NCBI GenBank assembly: GCA_022843905.1
Contig: JALHMT010000007.1
Coordinates: 62,001-126,000, forward strand
Direction: 5' to 3'
Length of the DNA: 64,000 nucleotides
From: Rubrivivax sp.
GTDB lineage: Bacteria > Pseudomonadota > Gammaproteobacteria > Burkholderiales > Burkholderiaceae_C
Made by a program: the position numbers and the translations under genes. This document shows, piece after piece, positions 29,837 through 40,089 of the stretch. Below the pieces are notes generated by a model. The model did not search any database and was not told where the DNA came from. It saw only the letters and a program-made list of their open reading frames with translations. Numbering within the stretch: the stretch's first letter is position 1; the number at the start of each line of letters is the position of its first letter.

Positions 29837-32800
29837 ATGAACGTCTCCGCCTGGTCAATCCGCAACCCGATTCCTTCGGTGATGCTGTTCATCATGCTCA
29901 CGCTGGTGGGCCTGCTGGCCTTCGAGCGCATGAAGATCCAGCAGTTTCCCGACATCGATCTGCCCACCGTCAGCATCACGGCATCGCTGCCCGGCGCGTC
30001 GCCGGCGCAGCTGGAGACCGAAGTCGTCCGCAAGCTCGAGAACTCGGTGGCCACGCTGCAGGGCGTCAAGCACATCTACTCGAAGGCGATGGACGGCACG
30101 GCCACCGTCACCGTCGAGTTCCGGCTCGAGAAGCCCACCCAGGAGGCAGTGGACGACGTTCGCGATGCCGTCTCGCGCGTGCGCTCCGACCTGCCGGGCG
30201 ACCTGCGCGACCCCGTCGTCAGCAAGCTGAACCTGTCGGGCTCGCCCATCCTGACCTACACCGTGGCCTCCACGCGCATGGACGACGAACAGCTGTCCTG
30301 GTTCGTCGACAACGACGTCGCCAAGGCGCTGCTGAGCGTGCCCGGCGTCGGCGCGGTCACGCGCGTGGGCGGCGTCACGCGCGAGGTGCAGGTCGAGCTC
30401 GACCCGGGCAGGCTGCTGGCCCTGGGCGCCAGCGCCGCCGACATCTCGCGTCAGCTGCGCAGCGTGCAGCAGGATGCTTCGGGAGGCCGTACCGACCTGG
30501 GCGGCGCCGAACAGTCGGTGCGCACCATCGCCACCGTGCAGACCGCCGCGGAACTCGGCCGTCTCGAGATCCCCTTGAGCGATGGTCGCCGTGTCCGGCT
30601 GGACCAGGTCGCCACCGTCACCGATACCGTGGCCGAGAAGCGCAGCGCCGCGCTGCTCGACGGCAAGCCGGTGGTCGGCTTCGAGATCGTGCGCTCGCTG
30701 GGCTCGGGTGAGGTCGAGGTCAAGGACGGGGTGCTGGCCCAGCTCGATCGCGTGCGGGCCGCGCATCCCGACATCCAGCTCACCGAGGCCTTCAACTTCG
30801 TCGATCCGGTCGAGGACAACTACAAGGGCTCGATGTACCTGCTGTACGAGGGCGCGGCACTGGCCGTGCTGGTCGTGTGGCTGTTCCTGCGCGACTGGCG
30901 CGCCACCTTCGTGGCCGCCACCGCCCTTCCGCTTTCGGTGATCCCGGCCTTCGCGGTCATGCACTACCTGTTCGGCTTCACCGTCAACACCGTCACCTTG
31001 CTGAGCCTGTCGCTGGTGGTCGGCATCCTGGTGGACGATGCGATCGTCGAGATCGAGAACATCATGCGGCACCTGGCCATGGGCAAGAAGCCGCTGGAAG
31101 CGGCGATGGAGGCGGCCGACGAGATCGGCATGGCTGTCATCGCCACCACCTTCACGCTGATCGCAGTCTTCCTGCCCACGGCCTTCATGAGCGGCGTGCC
31201 GGGCAAGTTCTTCGTGCAGTTCGGCTGGACGGCGGCCATCGCGGTGTTCTTCTCTCTGGTGGTCGCGCGCATGCTCACGCCGATGATGGCGGCCTACATC
31301 CTGCGGCCGCCGAAGAAGCAGCACACCGACGCGCGCTGGATGAAGATCTACATGGTGTGGGCTGCGTGGTGCCTGAAGCACCGCATCCTGACGATGCTGG
31401 GCGCCGCGGTGTTCTTCGTCGGCAGCTTCGCCCTGGTGCCCTTGCTGCCGACCGGCTTCATTCCGCCCGACGACCTGAGCCAGACCCAGGTCACGGTCAC
31501 GCTGCCGCCGGGCAGCACCTTCAGGCAGACACTCGCCGCGGCCGAGACCGCGCGCGCACTGGTCGAGAAGAACCCGCACGTCAAGCTCATCTACACCGCG
31601 GTGGGTGGCGGCGCGACGGGCAGCGACCCGTTTGCCGGCGGCGGCGGCGGTGCGGACGTCACCAAGGCCACGCTGACCCTGCAGATGACGCCTCGCGGGG
31701 AGCGCCGCGGCATCAGCAAGCAGGACATCGAAGCCGAGCTGCGCCGCTCGCTCGAAGCCGTGCCCGGCGCGCGCGTGAAGGTCGGCTTCGGCGGCAGCAG
31801 CGAGAAGTACGTGCTGGTGCTGGCCGGCGAAGACGGCCGCACCCTGGGCGAACACGCCCAGCTCGTCGAGCGCGAACTGCGCACCCTCCCCGGCATCGGT
31901 GCCGTCACGTCCACGTCCAGCCTGGTGCGGCCCGAGCTGGTGGTGAGGCCTGATGCCGCGCGCGCGGCCGACCTGGGGGTCACTTCGGCTGCCATCGCCG
32001 ACACCCTGCGCGTGGCGACCGCCGGCGACTACGACCAGGCCTTGGCCAAGCTGAACCTCGCCGAACGCCAGGTGCCGGTGGTGGTGAAGCTGCGCGCCGA
32101 TGCGCGCACCGACCTCGACCTCATCGCGCGCCTTCCCGTGCCCGGAGCGCGCGGACCGGTGCCCCTGGGCAACGTGGCCACCCTGGCCATCGAGAGCGGG
32201 CCGGCGCAGATCGACCGCTACGACCGCCTGCGCAACATCAACATCGAGATCGAGCTGAACCAGCAGCCGCTGGGTGCGGTGGAGAAGGCCGCGCTGGCCC
32301 TGCCCAGCCTGCAGAACCTGCCGCCGGGCGTCATCCAGACGACGGTGGGCGACGCCGAAGCGATGAACGAGCTGTTCGACAGCTTCGGCCTGGCCATGCT
32401 GACCGGTGTGATGTGCATCTACATCGTGCTGGTGCTGCTGTTCAAGAACTTCGTGCAGCCGGTGACGATCCTGGGCGCGCTGGTGCTGTCGATCCCCGGC
32501 GCGTTCCTGGCGCTGTTCGTCACGCAGACGGCGATCTCCATGCCGTCGATGATCGGCCTGATCATGCTGATGGGCATCGCCACGAAGAACTCCATCCTGC
32601 TGGTGGACTACGTCATCATCGCGCGGCGCGACCACGGCCTGCCGCGCGCCGAAGCCATCCTCGACGCCTGCCACAAGCGGGCGCGGCCGATCGTGATGAC
32701 CACCATCGCGATGGCCGCCGGCATGCTGCCCATCGCGCTGGGCATCGGCACCGATCCGAGCTTCCGCGCACCCATGGCCATCGTGGTGATCGGGGGGCTC

Positions 32801-32950
32801 ATCACCTCGACCTTCCTCAGCCTGCTGGTGATTCCGGTGCTCTTCACCTACGTCGACGACGCGGTGCAGCGTCTACGCCGGCTCTTCACGCGGCGCCGCC
32901 CGGCCGCCCCTTCCGGTGGCGCGGCCGAAGCCGCCGGGGCGGCCGAATGA
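29837..32950 (+). CDS. RND (HAE1/AcrB type) efflux permease
   Basis: MNVSAWSIRNPIPSVMLFIMLTLVGLLAFERMKIQQFPDIDLPTVSITASLPGASPAQLETEV...LVDDAIVEIENIMRHLAMGKKPLEAAMEAADEIG...IMLMGIATKNSILLVDY. Confidence 0.95.
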   Translation: MNVSAWSIRNPIPSVMLFIMLTLVGLLAFERMKIQQFPDIDLPTVSITASLPGASPAQLETEVVRKLENSVATLQGVKHIYSKAMDGTATVTVEFRLEKPTQEAVDDVRDAVSRVRSDLPGDLRDPVVSKLNLSGSPILTYTVASTRMDDEQLSWFVDNDVAKALLSVPGVGAVTRVGGVTREVQVELDPGRLLALGASAADISRQLRSVQQDASGGRTDLGGAEQSVRTIATVQTAAELGRLEIPLSDGRRVRLDQVATVTDTVAEKRSAALLDGKPVVGFEIVRSLGSGEVEVKDGVLAQLDRVRAAHPDIQLTEAFNFVDPVEDNYKGSMYLLYEGAALAVLVVWLFLRDWRATFVAATALPLSVIPAFAVMHYLFGFTVNTVTLLSLSLVVGILVDDAIVEIENIMRHLAMGKKPLEAAMEAADEIGMAVIATTFTLIAVFLPTAFMSGVPGKFFVQFGWTAAIAVFFSLVVARMLTPMMAAYILRPPKKQHTDARWMKIYMVWAAWCLKHRILTMLGAAVFFVGSFALVPLLPTGFIPPDDLSQTQVTVTLPPGSTFRQTLAAAETARALVEKNPHVKLIYTAVGGGATGSDPFAGGGGGADVTKATLTLQMTPRGERRGISKQDIEAELRRSLEAVPGARVKVGFGGSSEKYVLVLAGEDGRTLGEHAQLVERELRTLPGIGAVTSTSSLVRPELVVRPDAARAADLGVTSAAIADTLRVATAGDYDQALAKLNLAERQVPVVVKLRADARTDLDLIARLPVPGARGPVPLGNVATLAIESGPAQIDRYDRLRNINIEIELNQQPLGAVEKAALALPSLQNLPPGVIQTTVGDAEAMNELFDSFGLAMLTGVMCIYIVLVLLFKNFVQPVTILGALVLSIPGAFLALFVTQTAISMPSMIGLIMLMGIATKNSILLVDYVIIARRDHGLPRAEAILDACHKRARPIVMTTIAMAAGMLPIALGIGTDPSFRAPMAIVVIGGLITSTFLSLLVIPVLFTYVDDAVQRLRRLFTRRRPAAPSGGAAEAAGAAE

Positions 32951-33909
32951 AGCGCCGTCCCTTCCTGCGTGTCCTGGGCGGCGCCGCGCTGCTGGCGCTG
33001 GCACCGGCGGTGCGTGCCGAGGACGCGCACCCCTTCGGCGTGACCGACCTCGACTGGCACGACGCCGCGCGCCAGCGCGACGTGCCCGTGCGCCTGTACC
33101 TGCCGGCATCGGCCAGCAGCCTGCGCCCGGCGCCGCTCGTGGTGTTCTCGCACGGCATCGGCGGCTCGCGCACCGGTTACCGCTATCTGGGCAGCCACTT
33201 TGCCAGCCAGGGCGTGGCCAGCCTGCACCTGCAGCATGTCGGCAGCGACCGCAACCTGTGGAGCGGCAGCGTGTTCTCGCTGGTCGCGCGCTTGCAGGGT
33301 GCAGCGCAGGAGGGCGAAGCCTTGTCGCGTGCGCGCGACCTTCGGTTTGCGCTCGACCAGGTGCTGGGCGGCGAGTTCGCGGCGCGGCTCGATGCTTCGC
33401 GTGTCGTCGCGGCCGGCCATTCCTACGGTGCCAACACCTCGCTGCTCGCGGTCGGGGCGCGCGTCGAGCGGCAGGGCGAGGTGGTGGATCTGCGCGACAC
33501 GCGCCTGCGTGCCGCCATCGTCATCTCTGCACCGCCCTTCTACGGTGAGAGCGAACCACAAAGGATCCTCGCGCCGATCCGCGTGCCCACGCTTCACATC
33601 ACCGCCACCGAGGACATCATCCGCATCCCCGGCTACTACAGCGCTGCCGACGACCGCATCGCGGTGTTCGACGCCATCGGCAGTTCCCGCAAGACCCTGG
33701 CCGTGTTCGAAGGCGGCTCGCACAGCATGTTCACCGACCGCCGGGGCACCGGTGGAGCGGCCCTCAACCCGCAGGTCAAGATGGCCACCCAGGCCTTGTC
33801 GATGGCCTTTCTGCACAGCGTGTTCGACGGCGACGATGGCGCCCTCAGGCGCTGGCCGCAGCGCTACGGCGGCATCGTCGCTCGCTTCGCCAGCGCCGGC
33901 ATGGGTTGA
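32947..33909 (+). CDS. Alpha/beta hydrolase (platelet-activating factor acetylhydrolase-like), Tat-type signal
   Basis: MKRRPFLRVLGGAALLALAPAVRAED (Tat-like twin Arg); VVFSHGIGGSRTGY; nucleophile GHSYGANTS; GGSHSMFTD; ATGA overlap with the RND permease. Confidence 0.85.
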   Translation: MKRRPFLRVLGGAALLALAPAVRAEDAHPFGVTDLDWHDAARQRDVPVRLYLPASASSLRPAPLVVFSHGIGGSRTGYRYLGSHFASQGVASLHLQHVGSDRNLWSGSVFSLVARLQGAAQEGEALSRARDLRFALDQVLGGEFAARLDASRVVAAGHSYGANTSLLAVGARVERQGEVVDLRDTRLRAAIVISAPPFYGESEPQRILAPIRVPTLHITATEDIIRIPGYYSAADDRIAVFDAIGSSRKTLAVFEGGSHSMFTDRRGTGGAALNPQVKMATQALSMAFLHSVFDGDDGALRRWPQRYGGIVARFASAGMG

Positions 33910-35385
33910 TCAGCCCGCGGCCTTCACGACCGCGTAGCGCTGCAGCGTGCGCGCGCGCGCCTCGTCGTGCTGCACCACAGGCGCCGGATAGTCGCGGCCC
34001 AGTTCGACGCCGGCGGCCTGCAGGTCCAGCGGCCGCGCCTGCCAGGGCGCATGGATCAGCTTGTCGGGCAGGGCCGCCAGCTGCGGCAGGTAGCGGCGGA
34101 TGAAGCGTGCCTCGGGGTCGAACTTCTCGCTCTGCGTGACCGGATTGAAGATGCGGAAGTAGGGCTGGGCGTCGCAGCCGGTCGACGCAGCCCACTGCCA
34201 GCCGCCGTTGTTGGCCGCGAGATCGAAGTCGTTGAGCTTCTCGGCGAAATAGCGCTCGCCTCGGCGCCAGTCGATGCCCAGATCCTTCACCAGGAAGCTG
34301 GCCACCACCATGCGCAGGCGGTTGTGCATGTAGCCGGTCTGGTTGATCTGCTGCATGGCGGCGTCCACCAGCGGGTAGCCGGTGCGGCCTTCGCACCAGG
34401 CGGTGAACAGCGTGTCGGCGTGCTTGCCGTGTTCCCAGCGGATGCGGTCGTACTCGGGCTTGAAGGCCTGGCCGACCACGCGGGGGTGGTGGTGCAGGAT
34501 CTGGTGGTAGAAGTCGCGCCAGATCAGCTCCGACAGCCAGACCTCGGCGCCGCGGGAGCCTGCAGCCATGCGCTGGTGTGCCAGCCGCGCCAGGTGGCGC
34601 ACCGACACGGTGCCGAAGCGAAGGTGCGTGCTCAGGTAGCTGGGGCCCTTGACGGCAGGATAGTTGCGTGTTTCCTCGTAGCGGTCGATGCGTTCGAGGA
34701 AGTCGTCCAGCAGCTCCGCGGCACCCGCCGGGCCGCTCGGCAGGCGCAGCGTGTGCAGGTTGGTGGGCTGGAAGCCGATGTCTTCAAGTGCTGGTAGCCC
34801 GCGCAGGCCCTGGGGCACCGGCGACAGGGCCGATGCGTGGCGTGCCACCGGGTAGGCCCCCAGGAAGTACTCGTCGACCTTGCGCAGCCAGGCGTTCCTG
34901 TAGGGAGTGAACACGCTGAACGGGGCCCCGGCCTGCGTCAGCACCTCGCTTCGCTCGAACACCACGTGGTCCTTGGACGTGTGGAACACCACGCCGTGGT
35001 CGGCCAGCCGGCCCAGCACGCGGGCGTCTCGCGCCAGGGCGTCGGGTTCGTCGTCGTGGTTGGCGTAGACCGCCTGCACGCCCAGCTGGGCGGCCAGGCG
35101 CGGGATCTCGTCGACTGCCAGGCCGTGAACGACGATCAGGCCGGTTCCGGCCGTGCCGTGCGAGGCGCCCAGCGCATGAAGCGCCGCGTCGACCCCCTCC
35201 AGGCTGTCGCGCAGGAACTCGACGCGGCGGTCGGCGCGTGGCAGCGGGTCGAGGATGGCGCGGTCGAAGACGAAGGCGCACCACACCTGGCGCGCCGCCC
35301 GCAGCGCGTGGTGCAGCGCGGCGTGGTCGTCGGCCCGCAGGTCGCGGCGAAGCCAGACGAGGGCACGGTCAAAAGTTTTGTTCAC
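33910..35385 (-). CDS. phrB: Deoxyribodipyrimidine photo-lyase
   Basis: ALVWLRRDLRADDHAALHHAL...LRFGTVSVRHLARLAHQRM...WLSELIWRDFYHQILHHHPRVVGQAFKPEYDRIRWEH...MHNRLRMVVASFLVKDLGIDWRRGERYFAEKLNDFDLAANNGGWQWAASTGCDAQPYFRIFNPVTQSEKFDP; likely GTG start. Confidence 0.95.
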   Translation of the reverse strand: MNKTFDRALVWLRRDLRADDHAALHHALRAARQVWCAFVFDRAILDPLPRADRRVEFLRDSLEGVDAALHALGASHGTAGTGLIVVHGLAVDEIPRLAAQLGVQAVYANHDDEPDALARDARVLGRLADHGVVFHTSKDHVVFERSEVLTQAGAPFSVFTPYRNAWLRKVDEYFLGAYPVARHASALSPVPQGLRGLPALEDIGFQPTNLHTLRLPSGPAGAAELLDDFLERIDRYEETRNYPAVKGPSYLSTHLRFGTVSVRHLARLAHQRMAAGSRGAEVWLSELIWRDFYHQILHHHPRVVGQAFKPEYDRIRWEHGKHADTLFTAWCEGRTGYPLVDAAMQQINQTGYMHNRLRMVVASFLVKDLGIDWRRGERYFAEKLNDFDLAANNGGWQWAASTGCDAQPYFRIFNPVTQSEKFDPEARFIRRYLPQLAALPDKLIHAPWQARPLDLQAAGVELGRDYPAPVVQHDEARARTLQRYAVVKAAG

Positions 35386-35419
35386 CCGCCGGAGTGTGCC
35401 GCGGGAATAAAATGATCGC

Positions 35420-36001
35420 ATGGCCTCCGCCGATCGCATCGATCTCACCAACCAGTTCCTGATCGCCATGCCCGGCATGGCCGACGAGACCTTTGCCGGT
35501 ACCGTGGTCTACCTGTGCGAGCACACCGAGAAGGGCGCGCTGGGCCTGGTCATCAACAAGCCCATCGACATCAAGCTGAAGAACCTGTTCGAGAAAGTCG
35601 AACTCTCGCTCGACCGCGAGGAACTGGCCGAGCAGCCCGTGTACTTCGGCGGTCCGGTGCAGACCGAACGCGGTTTCGTCCTGCACGAAAAGCTGGGCGA
35701 GACCGGCAGCGTCTACAGCTCCACCATGTCCATACCCGGCGGGCTGGAGATGACCACCAGCAAGGACGTGCTGGAAGCCATGGCCAACGGCGCCGGCCCC
35801 AGGAAGGTGCTGATCACCCTGGGCTACAGCGGCTGGCAGGCCGGTCAGCTGGAAGAAGAGCTGGCGCGCAACGGCTGGCTGACGGTCGACGCCGACCCCC
35901 AGGTGATCTTCGACACGCCCATCGAAAAGCGCTACGACCGCGCGCTGTCGCTGCTGGGCTTCGATCCGCGCATGCTGTCCCAGCAGGTCGGCCACTCATG
36001 A
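35420..36001 (+). CDS. YqgE/AlgH family protein
   Basis: LTNQFLIAMPGMADETFAGTVVYLCEHTEKGALGLVINKP...VYFGGPVQTERGFVLHE. Confidence 0.95.
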   Translation: MASADRIDLTNQFLIAMPGMADETFAGTVVYLCEHTEKGALGLVINKPIDIKLKNLFEKVELSLDREELAEQPVYFGGPVQTERGFVLHEKLGETGSVYSSTMSIPGGLEMTTSKDVLEAMANGAGPRKVLITLGYSGWQAGQLEEELARNGWLTVDADPQVIFDTPIEKRYDRALSLLGFDPRMLSQQVGHS

Positions 36002-36026
36002 TCGGCCCCCACCCCGGAGCCCCGGC

Positions 36027-36458
36027 GTGACGGCCCTCGTGTCGCCGACGTCCGTGGCCCGCGTGCATTCCTTTCTGGCTTTCGATTTCGGCACCCGCCG
36101 CGTCGGCGTGGCCACGGGCAACAGCCTGCTTCGCAGCGCGCGGCCCTTGAAAACCCTGCAGCAGCAGGGTGATGCCCGCTTTGCCGCCATCGGCGCACTG
36201 CTGAAGGAATGGCAACCCGACGCGCTGGTCATCGGGGTGCCGTTCCACCCCGATGGTGCAGAGCACCGCAACACCTTGCTGGCGCGACGCTTCGGCCGCC
36301 AGCTGCACGGCCGCTTCGGCCTGCCGGTGCACGAGGTCGACGAGCGTTACACCACCACCGAGGCGCTGTCCGAAGGCGCGCGCGATGCCGACGCCGCCGC
36401 CGCGGCCCTGATCCTCGACCAGTACCTGCGGAGCCTGCCCGACGATGCTGCAGCTTGA
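36027..36458 (+). CDS. ruvX: Holliday junction resolvase RuvX (YqgF)
   Basis: FLAFDFGTRRVGVATGNSLLRSARPLKTL...LVIGVPFHPDGAEH...VHEVDERYTTTEA. Confidence 0.94.
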   Translation: MTALVSPTSVARVHSFLAFDFGTRRVGVATGNSLLRSARPLKTLQQQGDARFAAIGALLKEWQPDALVIGVPFHPDGAEHRNTLLARRFGRQLHGRFGLPVHEVDERYTTTEALSEGARDADAAAAALILDQYLRSLPDDAAA

Positions 36459-36942
36459 CGCCGAATCGCTCTATGCCGAACTGCGCCAGGGCGTGCGCAG
36501 CCTGCTCGTGCCCGACGCCGCGCTGGTGGGCATCTGGTCGGGCGGTGCCTGGCTGGCCGAACGCCTGCAGGCCGACCTGGGCCTGCCGGGCCGGCACGGC
36601 GTCATCTCCAGCACGCTGCACCGCGACGACTTCGGTTCGCGCGGCCTGGCCTCGGGCACCGACGCCACCGACCTGCCCTTCGCCATCGAAGGCCGCCACA
36701 TCCTGCTGATCGACGACGTGCTCTACACGGGGCGGACGATCCGTGCCGTCGTCAACGAACTGTTCGACTTCGGCCGCCCGGCCAGCGTCACGCTGGCCGT
36801 GCTGGTCGACCGCGGCGGCCGCGAGCTGCCCATCGCCGCGGCCTTCGCCGCCGCGCGCATCGTGCTGCCGTCCCGCCAGCGCCTGTCGCTGGCTCGCAGC
36901 GACGACGGCGGGCTGCGCTTCGATCTGCGCGAATCCAACTGA
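36445..36942 (+). CDS. pyrR: Bifunctional pyr operon transcriptional regulator/uracil phosphoribosyltransferase
   Basis: [15 protein letters not shown]...[10 protein letters not shown]...[47 protein letters not shown]. Confidence 0.93.
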   Translation: MLQLDAESLYAELRQGVRSLLVPDAALVGIWSGGAWLAERLQADLGLPGRHGVISSTLHRDDFGSRGLASGTDATDLPFAIEGRHILLIDDVLYTGRTIRAVVNELFDFGRPASVTLAVLVDRGGRELPIAAAFAAARIVLPSRQRLSLARSDDGGLRFDLRESN

Positions 36943-36980
36943 CGTCCGACGACTCCACCGCATTCCCACCCCAAGCCCAG

Positions 36981-37943
36981 ATGCTGTCACGCCGCAATCC
37001 CCAGCTGAACAAGAACGGCGAGCTGATCCACCTGCTGTCCATCGAAGGCCTGCCCAAGGCCGTGCTGACGCAGATGCTCGACACCGCCGGCACCTTCCTC
37101 AGCGTCAACGACCGCGAGGTCAAGAAGGTGCCGCTGCTGCGCGGCAAGAGCGTGTTCAACCTGTTCTTCGAGAACAGCACGCGCACCCGCACCACCTTCG
37201 AGATCGCCGCCAAGCGGCTGAGCGCCGACGTCATCAACCTCGACATCGCCAAGTCGAGCGCCAGCAAGGGCGAAAGCCTGCTCGACACCATCGCCAACCT
37301 GTCGGCCATGCATGCCGACATGTTCGTCGTGCGCCACAGCGAGAGCGGCGCGCCCTACCTCATCGCCCAGCACTGTGCGCCGCACGTGCACGTGGTCAAT
37401 GCCGGCGACGGCCGCCACGCGCACCCCACCCAGGGCCTGCTGGACATGTACACCATCCGCCACTACAAGCCCGACTTCACGCAGCTGAGCGTGGCCGTGG
37501 TGGGCGACATCGTGCACTCGCGCGTGGCGCGTTCCGACATCCACGCGCTCAGTACGCTGGGCGTGCCCGACATCCGCGCCGTCGGCCCCAAGACGCTGGT
37601 GCCCGGCGACCTGAAGGAGATGGGCGTGCGCGTGTGCCACGACATGGCCGAAGGCATCCGCGGTGCCGACGTCATCATCATGCTGCGCCTGCAGAACGAG
37701 CGCATGAGCGGCGCCATGCTGCCCAGTGCCGGAGAGTTCTTCAAGACCTTCGGTCTGACGCCCGAGAAGCTGGCGCTGGCCAAGCCCGATGCCATCGTGA
37801 TGCATCCCGGCCCCATCAACCGCGGCGTCGAGATCGACTCGACGGTGGCCGACGGCACGCACAGCGTGATCCTGCCCCAGGTCACCTTCGGCATCGCGGT
37901 GCGCATGGCCGTCATGTCGACCATCGCCGGGAACCAGGCATGA
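36981..37943 (+). CDS. pyrB: Aspartate carbamoyltransferase catalytic subunit
   Basis: [70 protein letters not shown]...[20 protein letters not shown]...[13 protein letters not shown]. Confidence 0.96.
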   Translation: MLSRRNPQLNKNGELIHLLSIEGLPKAVLTQMLDTAGTFLSVNDREVKKVPLLRGKSVFNLFFENSTRTRTTFEIAAKRLSADVINLDIAKSSASKGESLLDTIANLSAMHADMFVVRHSESGAPYLIAQHCAPHVHVVNAGDGRHAHPTQGLLDMYTIRHYKPDFTQLSVAVVGDIVHSRVARSDIHALSTLGVPDIRAVGPKTLVPGDLKEMGVRVCHDMAEGIRGADVIIMLRLQNERMSGAMLPSAGEFFKTFGLTPEKLALAKPDAIVMHPGPINRGVEIDSTVADGTHSVILPQVTFGIAVRMAVMSTIAGNQA

Positions 37944-39256
37944 AGATCCTCATCCGCCACGGCCGCGTCATCGACCCCGCCTCGGGCCGGGACGAACCGG
38001 CCGACATCGCCATCGCCTCCGACCGCATCGTCGGCATCGGCAGCCCCGGCAGCTTCGGCGACTTCCAGGCCGACCGCAGCATCGACGCCAGCGGCCTCGT
38101 CGTCGCGCCCGGCCTCGTCGACCTCGCCGCGCGGCTGCGCGAGCCCGGGCAGGAACACGAAGGCATGCTGGAAAGCGAGCTGGCGGCCGCGGCGGCCGGC
38201 GGCGTCACCAGTCTCGTGTGCCCGCCCGACACCGATCCCGTGCTCGACGAGCCGGGGCTGGTGGAGATGCTCAAGTTCCGCGCGCGCAAGCTCTCGCGCT
38301 GCCGATTGTTCCCGCTGGGCGCACTGACGCGCGGCCTGGCCGGCACCACCTTGACGGAGATGGCCGAGCTCACGGAGGCCGGCTGCGTCGGCTTCTCGCA
38401 GGTCGACACCCCCGTGTCCGACACGCTGGTGCTGATGCGCGCGATGCAGTACGCCTCGACCTACGGCTACGCCGTGTGGCTGCGGCCGCTGGACGCCTGG
38501 CTGGGCAAGGGCGTGGCGGCCTCGGGCGCAGTGGCCACGCGGCTGGGCCTGTCGGGCGTGCCGGTGGCGGCCGAGACCATCGCGCTGCACACGTTGATCG
38601 AACTCGTGCGCGTCACGCGGGCCCGCGTGCACCTGTGCCGCTTGTCCAGCGCCGCCGGCGTGGCGCTGGTGCGCGCCGCCAAGGCCGAAGGTCTGCCGAT
38701 CACGGCCGACGTCAGCATCAACTCGCTGCACCTGACCGACGTCGACATCGGCTACTTCAACGCCGACATGCGCCTGACACCGCCGCTGCGCCAGGGCGCC
38801 GACCGCACGGCGCTGCGAGAGGCGCTGGCCGACGGCACGCTCGATGCCCTGGTGTCCGACCACAACCCAGTGGCCGAGGACATGAAGAACCTGCCCTTCG
38901 GCGAGGCCGAGCCCGGCGCCACCGGGCTGGAACTGCTGCTGAGCCTAGCGCTGCGCTGGGGAGCGGACAGCGGTCTGCCGCTGCCTGCCACCCTGGCGCG
39001 CGTGACCAGCGAGCCGGTGCGCGTGCTGGGCGATGCCATTGGCTCGCTGTCGTCCAGCGCAGGCCGCCTCGTCGAAGGCGGCGTGGCCGACATCTGCGTC
39101 TTCGATCCGCAGGCCGAATGGACGGTGCAGCCCGCCGCCTTGTTGAGCCAGGGCAAGCACACGCCCTTCGCGTTCAGCGGCACCGGCATGGCGCTGCCCG
39201 GCCGCGTGCGCGTCACGCTGGTGGCCGGCACCGTGGCCTACGAAGCGCGCGGCTGA
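37940..39256 (+). CDS. Dihydroorotase-like protein lacking zinc ligands (PyrC'/PyrX-type pseudo-dihydroorotase)
   Basis: [16 protein letters not shown]...; canonical VDxHxHLREPG replaced by [11 protein letters not shown]; canonical TPHHLLLTD replaced by [13 protein letters not shown] overlap with pyrB. Confidence 0.9.
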   Translation: MKILIRHGRVIDPASGRDEPADIAIASDRIVGIGSPGSFGDFQADRSIDASGLVVAPGLVDLAARLREPGQEHEGMLESELAAAAAGGVTSLVCPPDTDPVLDEPGLVEMLKFRARKLSRCRLFPLGALTRGLAGTTLTEMAELTEAGCVGFSQVDTPVSDTLVLMRAMQYASTYGYAVWLRPLDAWLGKGVAASGAVATRLGLSGVPVAAETIALHTLIELVRVTRARVHLCRLSSAAGVALVRAAKAEGLPITADVSINSLHLTDVDIGYFNADMRLTPPLRQGADRTALREALADGTLDALVSDHNPVAEDMKNLPFGEAEPGATGLELLLSLALRWGADSGLPLPATLARVTSEPVRVLGDAIGSLSSSAGRLVEGGVADICVFDPQAEWTVQPAALLSQGKHTPFAFSGTGMALPGRVRVTLVAGTVAYEARG

Positions 39257-39326
39257 ATGGGCCCGCTCCCTGCGCGCTCGGCCGGATCGGGCCGACGCGC
39301 GCCGGATCACTGAGATCGGACCGGCC

Positions 39327-40088
39327 TTGCTCACGCTGCGCGCCTGCCTCCGCCTGCTGGGAGCCGTGCTGCACGGCCTGCACGGCGTGGCCATCGTGCT
39401 GCTGCGCTTCCCTGCGCTGGACGCGACGCGCCGTCGCGAACGCATCCAGTGGTGGTCGCGCGGCATGCTCGCCCGGCTCGGACTCGAATTGCGGGTGCAG
39501 GGCAGTTTCAGGCCGGGTCCCAAGCTGCTGGTGTGCAACCACGTGTCGTGGCTGGACATCATGGCCGTGCACGCCGTGTGCCCCGAGGCCCGTTTCGTCT
39601 CCAAGGCCGAGGTCAGGCACTGGCCGCTGGTGCACCGCCTGGTGAGTGCTGCCGACACGCTCTACATCGAACGCGAACGCCGCCGCGACGCCTTGCGCGT
39701 GGTGCACCAGATGGCCGAGGCGCTGACAGCGGGTGACACGGTGGCGGTGTTCCCCGAGGGCACGACGGGCCCCGGCCATGAACTGCTGCCTTTCCACGCC
39801 AACCTGCTGCAGGCCGCCATCGCCACCAGCACGCCCGTGCAGCCCGTGGCGCTGCGTTACGCGGACCGGCATGCGCGCTTCAGCACCGCGGCCCAGTTCC
39901 TCGGTGAGACGACCCTGCCGCAGACGCTGTGGAAGCTGGCCCGGGCCGAGGGCCTGAAGGCGCATGTCACGGTGCTGGCGGCGCAGGGCACGCGCCACGC
40001 CGACCGGCGTGCCCTGTCTGAACATTTGCGGGATCAGATCGCCGACGCGCTGGCCGCCGTCGACGAGCCGATGGCCGGCCCTGGCTAG
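39327..40088 (+). CDS. 1-acyl-sn-glycerol-3-phosphate acyltransferase family
   Basis: Acyltransferase motifs NHVSWLDIMAVHA (HX4D) and VAVFPEGTTGPGHELLPFHANLLQAAI. Confidence 0.92.
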   Translation: MLTLRACLRLLGAVLHGLHGVAIVLLRFPALDATRRRERIQWWSRGMLARLGLELRVQGSFRPGPKLLVCNHVSWLDIMAVHAVCPEARFVSKAEVRHWPLVHRLVSAADTLYIERERRRDALRVVHQMAEALTAGDTVAVFPEGTTGPGHELLPFHANLLQAAIATSTPVQPVALRYADRHARFSTAAQFLGETTLPQTLWKLARAEGLKAHVTVLAAQGTRHADRRALSEHLRDQIADALAAVDEPMAGPG

Positions 40089-40089
40089 T

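Noticed and set aside
29855-32674. 939-aa minus-strand ORF opposite the RND permease
   Set aside because: Shadow ORF; RND signature is complete on the plus strand
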